From Flavobacteriaceae bacterium (GTDB lineage Bacteria; Bacteroidota; Bacteroidia; Flavobacteriales; Flavobacteriaceae): a stretch of DNA of 34,776 nt. Position numbers and translations under genes: made by a program. The notes under the pieces were generated by a model that was given only the letters and a program-made list of their open reading frames with translations, was not told where the DNA came from and searched no databases. Positions within the stretch are counted from its first letter, which is position 1; the number at the start of each line of letters is the position of its first letter. Positions 18,276 to 26,333 of this stretch are shown one piece after another. The stretch is taken from NCBI GenBank assembly GCA_947478365.1, contig CANJWG010000008.1:1-34776 (forward strand), given 5' to 3'.

Positions 18276-18348
18276 TGTCATTCCGACGAAGGAGGAATCT
18301 CATCAAAACATTTCAAAATAATAAGATTCCTCCTTCGTCGGAATGACA
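18276..18348. repeat. perfect 25-bp inverted repeat element
   Basis: Two 25-nt arms (18276-18300 and 18324-18348; core ATTCCGACGAAGGAGGAATC) are exact reverse complements around a 23-nt AT-rich spacer. The arms are more GC-rich than the flanks. Similar GACGAAGGAGGAAT palindromes occur dispersed in Bacteroidota genomes, as far as I recall. It could act as a hairpin terminator for the dioxygenase gene, but it lacks a T tract and lies over 100 bp downstream. Confidence 0.92.
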
Positions 18349-18375
18349 AATACATGCATAATGAAAACTTTATTT

Positions 18376-18402
18376 TTGATTAACTAATTTCAATTACATT
18401 TG
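18376..18402 (+). promoter_or_regulatory. putative promoter of the ALDH7 gene
   Basis: TTG at 18376-18378 and TACATTTG at 18395-18402 match the Bacteroidota -33/-7 consensus with a 16-nt spacer, one shorter than the usual range. The ATG follows 29 bp after the -7 box. Confidence 0.55.
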
Positions 18403-18431
18403 CAATCATAAATTCAAAACAAACCAATATA

Positions 18432-19985
18432 ATGTCAACAATTGCACAACAATTCGGCATGACCGAAGCTCTGGAAAAACTTGGAGTAAAAGCTATAAAC
18501 GAAGGGACTTCAACCGGAAACAACTGGTTTTCAAACGGAGAAGTTTTTGAATCATATTCGCCAGTAGATGGCCAATTAATTGGAAAAGTAAAAGCATCAA
18601 CCGCCGCCGATTACGAAAAAGTAATGCAATCAGCAACCGAAGCTTTCAAAACTTTCAAACTTATGCCAGCGCCTCAACGTGGTGAAATTGTACGTCAATT
18701 TGGAGAAAAATTACGCCAAAACAAAGAAGCTTTAGGTAAATTGGTTTCTTATGAAATGGGGAAATCATTACAAGAAGGATACGGAGAAGTTCAAGAAATG
18801 ATCGATATCTGCGATTTTGCTGTTGGTTTATCCCGTCAATTGCACGGATTAACAATGCACTCAGAACGTCCGGGTCATCGAATGTACGAACAATACCATC
18901 CATTGGGAATAGTTGGAATCATTTCGGCATTTAACTTTCCTGTTGCTGTTTGGGCTTGGAACACAGCGTTAGCATGGATTTGTGGAGATGTTTGTGTGTG
19001 GAAACCATCCGAAAAAACTCCATTATGTGGCATCGCTTGTCAAAATATAATTGCAGAAGTATTAAAAGAAAATAACCTTCCGGAAGGAATTTCTTGTTTA
19101 ATCAACGGCGATTATAAAGTAGGTGAATTAATGACGCATGACAAAAGAATTCCTCTAGTTTCTGCAACAGGTTCTACTCGTATGGGTAAAATTGTTGCCC
19201 AAGCTTGTGCCGCTCGATTAGGAAAATCGTTATTGGAACTTGGTGGAAACAATGCTATAATCGTAACGCCGGATGCAGATATCAAAATGACCGTAATTGG
19301 AGCCGTATTTGGAGCTGTTGGAACGGCAGGCCAACGTTGTACTTCTACACGTAGATTAATTATTCACGAAAGTATTTATGATAAAGTTCGTGATGCTATT
19401 GTTGGTGCTTATGGTCAATTAAGAATCGGGAACCCATTAGACCAAAACAATCACGTTGGTCCACTTATCGACAAACACGCAGTCGAAATGTATAATAATG
19501 CCTTGACAAAAGTAGTTGCCGAAGGCGGAAAAATCTTGGTTGAAGGCGGCTTGCTGAATGGTACAGGTTACGAAAGTGGCTGCTACGTAAAACCAGCGAT
19601 TGCTGAAGCCAAAAATTCATTTGAAATTGTGCAACACGAAACCTTTGCGCCAGTTTTATATTTATTAAAATATTCTGGAGATGTAATCAATGCAATTGAA
19701 GTTCAAAACGGTGTTGCCCAAGGATTATCATCAGCTATCATGACTAATAATCTTCGGGAAGCAGAAACATTTTTATCTGTTGCTGGTTCCGATTGTGGAA
19801 TTGCGAATGTAAACATCGGAACTTCCGGTGCTGAGATTGGCGGTGCTTTTGGTGGTGAAAAAGAAACCGGTGGCGGACGAGAATCAGGTTCTGATGCCTG
19901 GAAAGTGTATATGAGAAGACAAACCAATACGATCAATTATACAACTAGTTTGCCTTTGGCACAAGGGATTAAATTTGATTTGTGA
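18432..19985 (+). CDS. amaB: ALDH7-family aldehyde dehydrogenase (L-piperidine-6-carboxylate / alpha-aminoadipic semialdehyde dehydrogenase)
   Basis: This 517-residue NAD-dependent dehydrogenase would oxidise alpha-aminoadipic semialdehyde (in equilibrium with piperideine-6-carboxylate) in lysine catabolism. The catalytic Cys is C303 in GTAGQRCTSTRR and the general base is E269 in LLELGGNN. The cofactor and core motifs AFNFPVAVWAWNTALAWICG and the C-terminal GGAFGGEKETGGGRESGSD follow the antiquitin/ALDH7 pattern very closely, and the end LPLAQGIKF is also typical. I therefore prefer ALDH7 over the aminomuconate semialdehyde dehydrogenases (ALDH8), despite the kynurenine gene next door. It has its own putative promoter and terminator, so the two are probably separate units. 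Exact substrate is family-level inference. Confidence 0.92.
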   Translation: MSTIAQQFGMTEALEKLGVKAINEGTSTGNNWFSNGEVFESYSPVDGQLIGKVKASTAADYEKVMQSATEAFKTFKLMPAPQRGEIVRQFGEKLRQNKEALGKLVSYEMGKSLQEGYGEVQEMIDICDFAVGLSRQLHGLTMHSERPGHRMYEQYHPLGIVGIISAFNFPVAVWAWNTALAWICGDVCVWKPSEKTPLCGIACQNIIAEVLKENNLPEGISCLINGDYKVGELMTHDKRIPLVSATGSTRMGKIVAQACAARLGKSLLELGGNNAIIVTPDADIKMTVIGAVFGAVGTAGQRCTSTRRLIIHESIYDKVRDAIVGAYGQLRIGNPLDQNNHVGPLIDKHAVEMYNNALTKVVAEGGKILVEGGLLNGTGYESGCYVKPAIAEAKNSFEIVQHETFAPVLYLLKYSGDVINAIEVQNGVAQGLSSAIMTNNLREAETFLSVAGSDCGIANVNIGTSGAEIGGAFGGEKETGGGRESGSDAWKVYMRRQTNTINYTTSLPLAQGIKFDL

Positions 19986-20021
19986 TTTTTGAGAAGAAAG
20001 AAACAAGATACAAGAAGCAAG

Positions 20022-20052
20022 AAAAAAGCGTCCCATAATTAGGACGCTTTTC
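20022..20052 (+). terminator. bidirectional Rho-independent terminator between ALDH7 and phnA
   Basis: A 10-bp perfect stem AAAAGCGTCC / GGACGCTTTT encloses an 8-nt loop. It lies 36 bp after the ALDH7 stop and 30 bp after the convergent phnA stop; T-rich flanks on both strands could serve both genes. Confidence 0.88.
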
Positions 20053-20082
20053 TTATTTTGACCCTTGTCATTTCTGTAAAGG

Positions 20083-20664
20083 TTACTTCGTCTTCTTCAC
20101 ATACTGCGTTAAAATAACAATATGTTGTCCTTCTACTCTTCCTTCAATTTGTTCCGCGTTATCCCAAACCAATTTGATATTATGAACTGCCGCACCACGT
20201 TTCGCCGTGAAGTTCGCTCCTTTAACATCCAAATCTTTAATTAAAACTACCGAGTCTCCATCTTTCAGGATGTTTCCATTGCCATCTTTATGCACAATTT
20301 TACCATCTTCATCTTCTCCTTCGCCAGTAGAACCCGCCCAAACTAAAGTTTCATCATCAAGATACATCATATCCAACAAATCTTGTGGCCAGCCTTCTGC
20401 ACGCAATCTATTGAGCATTCGCCATGCAACAACTTGAACAGGTTTGTTTTCATTCCACATACTGTCGCTGAGACATCTCCAATGATTTGGATCTGTTGCC
20501 GTAGTATTTTCTATTTGATTTTTGCACTTGAGGCATACCAAAACAGAATTGTCGAGTGATATGGCTTCTTCTTTGGTTAAATGGATTCTCAAGTCTTCGG
20601 TTGAACCACACAATTCACATTTAGAACCACTTCTTTCGTTTAATCTTTGGTCGATAACACTCAT
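20083..20664 (-). CDS. PhnA domain-containing zinc-ribbon protein
   Basis: This 193-residue cytoplasmic protein belongs to the PhnA family. The N-terminal zinc ribbon uses C16-x-x-C19 (CELCG) and C44-x-x-C47 (CLKC). The C-terminal PhnA domain (about 125-193) contains DGNGNILKDGDSVVLIKDL and ends in an SH3-like beta fold. Despite the old name, PhnA proteins are not part of the C-P lyase complex and their role remains unclear. The protein is longer than E. coli PhnA (about 110 residues) because of a middle segment rich in Trp and Asp (about 55-120). It starts 2 bp after the stop of the upstream gene, so the two are co-transcribed. Confidence 0.92.
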   Translation of the reverse strand: MSVIDQRLNERSGSKCELCGSTEDLRIHLTKEEAISLDNSVLVCLKCKNQIENTTATDPNHWRCLSDSMWNENKPVQVVAWRMLNRLRAEGWPQDLLDMMYLDDETLVWAGSTGEGEDEDGKIVHKDGNGNILKDGDSVVLIKDLDVKGANFTAKRGAAVHNIKLVWDNAEQIEGRVEGQHIVILTQYVKKTK

Positions 20665-20666
20665 AC

Positions 20667-21161
20667 TTATAAATTAAAAGATGCTCCTATTTGAAACACA
20701 AATTGATTATTATATTCTTCAAATCCTTGTACGTTTGAATCATATCTTGCTATTGGAACTCCGGCTTCAGAATAAAGACCAAATCCTTCTGTGAAGAAAT
20801 ATCTAAAACCTAAATGCGCTCCGAAATTTCTAGTGCCTAAATTCAATCCAGGATAAATATCCATCGCTTTATCCAATTTGAAAACGTTTCCTAAATTGGC
20901 ATTAAAACGGACTTTAAAATCGGCACGGTCTTCAAATTTTGGTTTATCTCCCGCTACATCATCAACCGAAAGTAAATAGGATCCCACAAACCCGTAGGAC
21001 ATATTTTCACCTATGCCAAAATCCGCAGAAACATTAATTCCTGTTCCGTGATCTTGAATGTTCGTCCCAACTTGCGCTTTGATGTCACCTTTCCTTTTGT
21101 ATGCTTGAGCATTTGCCAAACTTATCATAGCTATTGCTACTAATGTTGTTGTTGTTTTCAT
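20667..21161 (-). CDS. small outer-membrane beta-barrel protein (DUF6646-like)
   Basis: This 164-residue protein has a signal peptide ending ANAQ (about 19), then eight or so alternating amphipathic strands and a C-terminal Phe two residues from the end (GASFNL), as in small outer-membrane barrels. It resembles the flavobacterial DUF6646 family, a call from general sequence style. Its function is unknown. It lies between the phosphatase and phnA genes on the same strand, with its own candidate -7 box, so expression may be partly independent. Confidence 0.78.
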   Translation of the reverse strand: MKTTTTLVAIAMISLANAQAYKRKGDIKAQVGTNIQDHGTGINVSADFGIGENMSYGFVGSYLLSVDDVAGDKPKFEDRADFKVRFNANLGNVFKLDKAMDIYPGLNLGTRNFGAHLGFRYFFTEGFGLYSEAGVPIARYDSNVQGFEEYNNQFVFQIGASFNL

Positions 21162-21176
21162 TATGATTTGTTTTTA

Positions 21177-21184
21177 CAAAAATA
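21177..21184 (-). promoter_or_regulatory. putative -7 box of the DUF6646-like/phnA pair
   Basis: The minus strand reads TATTTTTG, matching TAnnTTTG, in the 29-bp gap between the phosphatase stop and the barrel gene start. It would give a very short leader. No TTG lies at normal -33 spacing. Confidence 0.3.
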
Positions 21185-21190
21185 GTCTAA

Positions 21191-21928
21191 TTAATTCCGC
21201 CCTTTTTCATTAAAATACAAATTGTTCAATGGTTCGCTTTGCCAAAATTCCTTTGTCTCAACATCTAAAATAGTTAATGGCCCTTTGAAAGCTGCCCCAG
21301 TGTCGATATTCCATACGTAAGCTTTTTGAATAGGGACGGTTTCTCCAATTCGTGTAACCGGAGTATGACCAATATAAATTTCGTTATATAATGAAAATCG
21401 TCTTGGATAATATAAACTCTCTTTAGGAATAGATTCATCCAACAATAAAGCAGTTTCCCAAAGTGTTCTGTCCCAATAAAACATCTTCGGAAAATATTCA
21501 TAATGAATGCCATTCATATTGGTAAAACCAGCATGAATAAACAACCTATTTTGGTCGTCTAAAAAATAATCTTTAAGTGATTTCAAAAAGTCAATATGAA
21601 GTTTCTTTTTTGCTTCGGACACACTCGCGTAAGCCAAAATAGTCGCTTCACCACCATGATTGAACCACGTGTTTTCGTCAAAATTCTTTGTGTTGCCGGT
21701 CAGCCAATCCAGTAATAAATCATCGTGATTTCCTCGAATGAAAATACATTCTTGTTTTTTACTTTTATCTATTAAAAAATCTAAAACCTGAGGCGATTCG
21801 CTCCAACCATCTACATAATCCCCCAGGAAAATCAGAGTATCATCTGTCGTTACTTTGGCCCTTTCCATTATTTGATGCAATGCTCTTAATCCCCCGTGGA
21901 TGTCTCCTATTACTAATTTTCTATGCAT
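21191..21928 (-). CDS. PPP-type metallophosphoesterase (serine/threonine phosphatase-like)
   Basis: This 245-residue cytoplasmic phosphoesterase carries the calcineurin-like metal-binding signatures in order: GDIHG (8-12), GDYVDGW (36-42) and RGNHD (65-69). Later histidines lie in LFIHAG and IGHTPV. The pattern is that of bacterial PPP phosphatases related to PrpA/lambda phosphatase or ApaH-type hydrolases; whether it acts on phosphoproteins, dinucleoside polyphosphates or small molecules cannot be decided. It overlaps the end of the AlbA_2-type gene by 8 bp, so translation of the two is probably coupled. Confidence 0.9.
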   Translation of the reverse strand: MHRKLVIGDIHGGLRALHQIMERAKVTTDDTLIFLGDYVDGWSESPQVLDFLIDKSKKQECIFIRGNHDDLLLDWLTGNTKNFDENTWFNHGGEATILAYASVSEAKKKLHIDFLKSLKDYFLDDQNRLFIHAGFTNMNGIHYEYFPKMFYWDRTLWETALLLDESIPKESLYYPRRFSLYNEIYIGHTPVTRIGETVPIQKAYVWNIDTGAAFKGPLTILDVETKEFWQSEPLNNLYFNEKGRN

Positions 21929-23072
21929 TGTTTGTATTATATTTCATTTTTCTCAATATTCGCATAGCTTCTTTAAAACTTAAATAAACCGTTGGGTTGC
22001 TTTGTGCTTTTAAAAGAGTTTTCGCGTCAGTCAACTTTTGTTTTGCTTCTTCAAAACCATTAAGATAACATATCATTAAAGTCGAAGATAAATTTTCCAA
22101 ATCTTTCTCTTCTCTTTCTCTAAGTGGCAATCCTTTTTCCAATTTATTAATTACTGCAATGTTAGCGTTATAAATATGATGCAACATTTTTTTGTTATAC
22201 GCCGGTGGTTCGAAAAGTAATTTGGTTTCCATTTTATAATACCCATTATCAAAAAAATGAATGGTTAACTGTTCCAAAGGATAATAACTAGTTTTGTCGT
22301 TCAGCCCCAAAGGAACATGCTCAATAATGGTAAAACTCTGCTCGTCATAACTAATCGAAACCACATCAAGCGCGGAATAAAAAAGTTTTACCTGCTCGTT
22401 TATCAGTTCAATATCCACACGAGAAAGATAGGTTGTGTCCCTTATTTTTTTCGGAACTCCAGCCCAGCAAATGACAAACAATTCTTTAAAGACGTTATAT
22501 TTTGATGTCATGTCTTTGTGACGATTGTTCATGAAATCAATCACGCCGTCCAATGTATAGGCAATGCTGTTTCGCGAACTATTTTCGATACTGATTACGG
22601 TTTCAATATTCAATTTAGAATGCGGAATTTTCCCTTCTATTGGCATAGAATTACTCCCAACTCGAACAAAAACTGTATTTGCCAAAATAGTATGAATGTT
22701 TTTCTTGAAAAAAGAAGTCTTATGCTTTGGCTTAATAGTTACCAAACCCACAACTTTGTCTTTTGGCAAATTTGGAAACGGCACGTTTTCATATTGGATT
22801 TTAGGAGGATTTTCCAAATAAGCATTAACCAAATTCTGAATCCTACTGTCGTCAAAAAAATCATCGCCCGTAATTTCATTATCTTGATCTTCCACACCAA
22901 CAACAATATAAGAGTTGTTAGAAGGATTAGAATTCGATAAAGCACAAATATGTTTCAAAAACTTAGCTTTTCCCTCTTTAGTATGTAAATTTAATTGGCG
23001 CTTCTTATCATAAAAACTGCACTCATCATTGTGAGCGAGTAGGTTTTTTATAAGAAGGCGTTTGTTTATCAT
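21921..23072 (-). CDS. AlbA_2/Schlafen-type putative ATP/nucleic-acid-binding protein
   Basis: This 383-residue cytoplasmic protein has an N-terminal AlbA_2 (Schlafen) fold, about residues 10-150, recognised from EGKAKFLKHICALSNS, then NSYIVVGVEDQDNEITG and a run like LVNAYLENPPKIQYENV. The rest is mixed alpha/beta without a motif I recognise; residues 300-383 are helical and charged. Databases label such proteins ATP-binding or transcriptional-regulator-like, with little direct evidence. It is the first gene of a minus-strand operon and overlaps the phosphatase gene by 8 bp, which suggests linked action. A regulatory or stress role is possible but unsupported by sequence alone. Confidence 0.82.
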   Translation of the reverse strand: MINKRLLIKNLLAHNDECSFYDKKRQLNLHTKEGKAKFLKHICALSNSNPSNNSYIVVGVEDQDNEITGDDFFDDSRIQNLVNAYLENPPKIQYENVPFPNLPKDKVVGLVTIKPKHKTSFFKKNIHTILANTVFVRVGSNSMPIEGKIPHSKLNIETVISIENSSRNSIAYTLDGVIDFMNNRHKDMTSKYNVFKELFVICWAGVPKKIRDTTYLSRVDIELINEQVKLFYSALDVVSISYDEQSFTIIEHVPLGLNDKTSYYPLEQLTIHFFDNGYYKMETKLLFEPPAYNKKMLHHIYNANIAVINKLEKGLPLREREEKDLENLSSTLMICYLNGFEEAKQKLTDAKTLLKAQSNPTVYLSFKEAMRILRKMKYNTNNA

Positions 23073-23081
23073 TAATATTGG

Positions 23082-23152
23082 TTTTACTTCGTCAGTTCGT
23101 TGCGCTCGGGTCAGTCGCAGTCGCAGTATCTGAAAACTAGGACTGAGACTGC
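23082..23152. repeat. dispersed CAGTCGCAGTCG repeat, copy 1
   Basis: This GC-richer patch in the spacer upstream of the AlbA_2 gene reads TTTTACTTCGTCAGTTCG, then GCGCTCGGGTCAGTCGCAGT, and ends GACTGAGACTGC. The same parts occur in opposite orientation at 34546-34626, and the CAGTCG core again at 34046. Confidence 0.75.
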
Positions 23153-23159
23153 AAACTTT

Positions 23160-24026
23160 TTACGGTACTTTATTCACCATACTTTCAGTCCAAATGGCAA
23201 ACCAATCTAGTTGGTCTAAATCCATTTCAACTGCTTTCTTTAAAGCCTGAATTCGCGCAATATTTACTGTTCCAGCAACCGGAATAACATTCGCCGGATG
23301 CTTTAAAACCCATGCTAATAAAATGGTGTCAGAACCTAAATGATATTTATCTACCAATTGCGCTAATAGTTTTTTCAATCTTCTCGTTTGTTCAATATCT
23401 TCTCTAAAAACAGTTCCAAGTGGATTCCATGACATCGGGCGAATGTTTTGCAACTGCATAAAATCCAGACTCCCTTCCAACATCGCTTCATTATGTGTTG
23501 CCGAAAATTGTATCTGGTTTTATTTAACTTCTGTTTTTTGACAAATCAATTCCGTTTGAGAAGTTGTAAAATTAGAAACTCCAAAGTCAGTAATTTTACC
23601 TTCTTTTTTTAATTTGGCGACCGCATCTGCAATTTCATCTACAACCATCAAAGGGCTTGGGCGATGGAATAATAAAACATCTAAATAATCGGTTTGCAGA
23701 TTCTTTAATGAATTTTCTAATGACCAAATGATATAATCTTTTGAGTATTCATAATGTTTAATAGCATTATTTCTGCAATTTACATGCTGAATGCCACGCC
23801 TTGAAATCAATTGTATTTTATTTCTATCTATTTTACTTTGGGCGAATGCTTTTCCAAATTCGGATTCGGTTGTATAATTTCCATAAATATCCGCATGATT
23901 AAAACTCGTGATTTGATTTTCGATGCAACTATTCATTAGATGCTCCATTTCAGAACTCGACAAGTTTTTATCCCTAATTCCCCAATTCATAGTTCCGGCA
24001 GCAATAGGCGATAATTTTGTTTTCAT
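23160..24026 (-). pseudogene. aldo/keto reductase pseudogene with in-frame TAA stop
   Basis: A single frame codes a 288-residue aldo/keto reductase of the YdhF-like group, but a TAA at 23520-23522 (codon 169) interrupts it. The frame resumes at once with NQIQFSATHNEAM and runs to the normal end WTESMVNKVP, so no frameshift is involved. In this family the catalytic tetrad is Asp-Tyr-Lys-His. Here the Asp position is N43 (FNHADIYG, where FDHADIYG is expected), Tyr is Y48, the Lys position is R76 (LISRRGI, where a Lys follows Ser) and His is H121. Two of four catalytic positions are therefore changed. The longer frame up to 24104 includes 26 residues unlike the family, so I start at MKTKLSPI (24026). 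Confidence 0.88.
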
Positions 24027-24219
24027 TTTATTATTTTTTAGCCGTGTAGTTATATGTTTTTGGATTTCTAAAAATTTATTATTTTGCCACCTGAAAATCT
24101 CCAAATCAGTTTAGGTCTTAAATTTATAAAAAGAAAATCATAAATCATCCTTAAAATAGGGATGTTTTATAAAGTTTTAACGCATTATTAACATCTCGTA
24201 ATGGATAAAATTTTCACTT

Positions 24220-24253
24220 TTGAAATGTTAAAATTATAACTGTCATACATTAG
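24220..24253 (+). promoter_or_regulatory. putative promoter of the Bat operon
   Basis: TTG at 24220-24222 and TACATTAG at 24246-24253 (one mismatch to TAnnTTTG) are separated by 23 nt. The ATG of the MoxR gene follows 16 bp later. The remaining spacer back to 24027 shows no gene. Confidence 0.35.
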
Positions 24254-24269
24254 AATAATTAGAGTAACT

Positions 24270-25274
24270 ATGGAAGAAAATGGTACTGCTTTAGACATTA
24301 GAGCAATTAATGAAAAAATTGAAAGAGAAAGTGCTTTTATCGACTTGCTGACTATTGAAATGAACAAGGTCATTGTTGGTCAGAAACATATGGTAGAACG
24401 ATTGTTAATTGGGCTTTTAGGTCAAGGTCACATTCTACTAGAAGGTGTTCCGGGACTGGCAAAAACCTTAGCTATAAATACTTTGTCACAAGCTGTTCAC
24501 GGGAGTTTTAGCCGTATTCAGTTTACGCCCGATTTATTACCTGCCGATGTCATCGGAACCATGATTTACAATATTAAAGCCAATGAGTTTTCGATAAAAA
24601 AAGGACCCATCTTTGCTAATTTCGTTTTAGCGGATGAGATTAACCGTGCCCCGGCTAAAGTACAATCTGCTTTACTTGAAGCCATGCAGGAAAAACAAGT
24701 AACTATTGGCGACACAACTTTCAAATTAGACAAACCGTTTTTAGTTTTAGCAACTCAAAATCCAATTGAGCAGGAAGGAACGTATCCGTTACCCGAAGCA
24801 CAGGTTGACCGTTTTATGCTAAAAACTGTTATCGATTATCCAAAAATGGATGAAGAGCGATTGGTTATCCGTCAGAATTTGAAAGGTACTTATGAAAAAG
24901 TTAACCCAGTAGTTAGCGTTGAGCAAATATTAAAAGCGCAAGAAGCTGTCCGCGAAGTTTATATGGATGAAAAAATTGAAAAATATATTTTAGATATCGT
25001 TTTTGCTACTCGTAATCCAGAAAAATACAAACTCGAAAGTTTAAAACCCCTTATCGGTTTTGGAGCCTCTCCTCGTGGAAGTATCAATTTGGCCAATGCT
25101 GCCAAATGCTATGCATTTATAAAGCGTCGTGGATACGTAATTCCGGAAGATGTTCGTGCCGTGGTTCATGATGTATTGCGTCACAGAATTGGCCTTACCT
25201 ACGAAGCGGAAGCCGAAAACATCACTTCTGTTGACATCATCAACAAAATCGTAAACGAAATAGAAGTACCTTAA
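24270..25274 (+). CDS. MoxR family AAA+ ATPase (Bat operon)
   Basis: This 334-residue cytoplasmic ATPase belongs to the MoxR branch of AAA+ proteins, which act as chaperones for von Willebrand factor A (VWA) partners. Visible motifs are Walker A GVPGLAKT (59-66), FTPDLLPADVIG, Walker B LADEIN (about 120), sensor 1 LATQNPIEQEGTYPLPEAQVDRF with its Arg finger region, and a lid domain with GASPRGSINL. It heads the DUF58-BatA-BatB-BatC-BatD-BatE cluster, and the VWA proteins encoded downstream are its probable clients. The gene is followed by an 87-bp spacer with tandem repeats before the DUF58 gene. Confidence 0.95.
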   Translation: MEENGTALDIRAINEKIERESAFIDLLTIEMNKVIVGQKHMVERLLIGLLGQGHILLEGVPGLAKTLAINTLSQAVHGSFSRIQFTPDLLPADVIGTMIYNIKANEFSIKKGPIFANFVLADEINRAPAKVQSALLEAMQEKQVTIGDTTFKLDKPFLVLATQNPIEQEGTYPLPEAQVDRFMLKTVIDYPKMDEERLVIRQNLKGTYEKVNPVVSVEQILKAQEAVREVYMDEKIEKYILDIVFATRNPEKYKLESLKPLIGFGASPRGSINLANAAKCYAFIKRRGYVIPEDVRAVVHDVLRHRIGLTYEAEAENITSVDIINKIVNEIEVP

Positions 25275-25278
25275 ATCA

Positions 25279-25306
25279 GTTATCCGTTAGCTGTTATCCG
25301 TTAGCT
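25279..25306. repeat. 14-bp tandem duplication in the moxR-DUF58 spacer
   Basis: GTTATCCGTTAGCT occurs twice in exact head-to-tail order, 25279-25292 and 25293-25306, directly after the MoxR stop codon. Confidence 0.9.
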
Positions 25307-25327
25307 GTTTATTATTACTAACGTACT

Positions 25328-25355
25328 GACAACCGACAACCGACAACCGACAACT
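25328..25355. repeat. 7-bp tandem repeat, four units
   Basis: GACAACC is repeated three times exactly, followed by a fourth unit GACAACT, just 6 bp before the DUF58 start codon. Slippage here could alter the leader of that gene's translation. Confidence 0.92.
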
Positions 25356-25361
25356 GGAAAA

Positions 25362-26228
25362 ATGGAAACAAAAGACTTACTCAAAAAAGTTCGTAAAATC
25401 GAAATTAAAACCCGAAGACTGAGTGATCATATCTTCTCGGGCGAATACCATACGTCGTTTAAAGGACGAGGCATGACATTTTCTGAAGTGCGTCAGTACC
25501 AATTTGGCGACGATATTCGTGCCATCGATTGGAACGTAACTGCGCGTTATAACGAACCTTATGTAAAAGTTTTTGAAGAAGAACGTGAGCTAACCATGAT
25601 GTTGATGGTTGATATTTCGGGTTCTGAAAGTTTTGGGACTAAAAACCAACTAAAAAGTGAAATTGTAACTGAAATAGCAGCAACCATGGCTTTTTCGGCA
25701 ACGCAGAATAATGATAAAATTGGCCTGATTTTATTTACCGAGCAAATCGAGTTATACATCCCGCCAAAAAAAGGAAAATCACATGTGTTAAGAATCATCC
25801 GTGAATTAATCGAATTCCAACCCAAAAGTAAAAAAACGGATTTATCTCAAGCATTGAAATTTTTATCTAGTACTCAAAAAAAGAAAGCTATTGTATTTGT
25901 GATTTCGGATTTTATGGTAGATGACGATTACGAGAAAACTTTAAAAATAGCCGGAAAAAAACATGATATCACTGGTGTTCGTGTTTACGATATTCGCGAA
26001 GCCAAAATGCCAAACATTGGAATGATAGAAATGGAAGATGCTGAAACAGGCGAAGTTTTAGTGGTAAATACAGGCTCCAAAAAAGCGCGATTGAGCTACG
26101 AAAAACAATATCAGGACAAAGTAAATTACTTTAAAGATATCTTTTCAAAATGTGGTTCAGGATCAGTTAATACGCGTGTGGACGAAAGTTATGTAACAAA
26201 ATTATTGGGTTATTTTAAATCCAGATAA
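25362..26228 (+). CDS. DUF58 domain-containing protein (Bat operon)
   Basis: This 288-residue cytoplasmic protein is a DUF58 member with a degenerate VWA-like fold. The signature FSEVRQYQFGDDIRAIDWNV (about 46-66) is typical, as is the later VDISGSESFG metal-site-like motif (about 83-92). SDFM follows near 185. Such proteins almost always sit beside a MoxR ATPase and are thought to be its partners. There is no membrane segment, unlike BatA and BatB. A palindromic repeat fills the spacer after its stop codon. The start codon is fixed by the short distance to the tandem repeat and by the METKDLLKKVRKIEIKTRR opening of the family. Confidence 0.93.
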   Translation: METKDLLKKVRKIEIKTRRLSDHIFSGEYHTSFKGRGMTFSEVRQYQFGDDIRAIDWNVTARYNEPYVKVFEEERELTMMLMVDISGSESFGTKNQLKSEIVTEIAATMAFSATQNNDKIGLILFTEQIELYIPPKKGKSHVLRIIRELIEFQPKSKKTDLSQALKFLSSTQKKKAIVFVISDFMVDDDYEKTLKIAGKKHDITGVRVYDIREAKMPNIGMIEMEDAETGEVLVVNTGSKKARLSYEKQYQDKVNYFKDIFSKCGSGSVNTRVDESYVTKLLGYFKSR

Positions 26229-26235
26229 AAATGTT

Positions 26236-26325
26236 TTACCACAAAGAACACAAAGAAGGCAAAACGGTCACAAAGATTTTTCTTGGTGAGCTTCGTGTAA
26301 CCTTTGTGTACTTAGTGGTTAAATA
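26236..26325. repeat. dispersed palindromic repeat, copy C (DUF58/BatD-like spacer)
   Basis: The left arm starts TTACCACAAAGAACACAAAG and the right arm ends CTTTGTGTACTTAGTGGTTA, so the outer parts are nearly reverse complements. Between them are further CACAAAG and CTTCGTG pieces. It fills nearly the whole 105-bp spacer. Confidence 0.85.
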
Positions 26326-26333
26326 AAATCAAA

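Noticed and set aside
23160-24104. Two separate aldo/keto reductase-like genes (23160-23483 and 23520-24104)
   Set aside because: They are in the same frame with only one TAA codon between homologous parts, and together make one family-length protein; one broken gene is simpler.
25328-25355. GACAACC tandem units as a possible CRISPR-like array
   Set aside because: The units are 7 bp and adjoin without spacers, so this is a simple tandem repeat.
26236-26325. Palindrome in the Bat operon as a Rho-independent terminator
   Set aside because: Stem pairing is long but imperfect, no T tract follows, and co-directional Bat genes continue beyond it.
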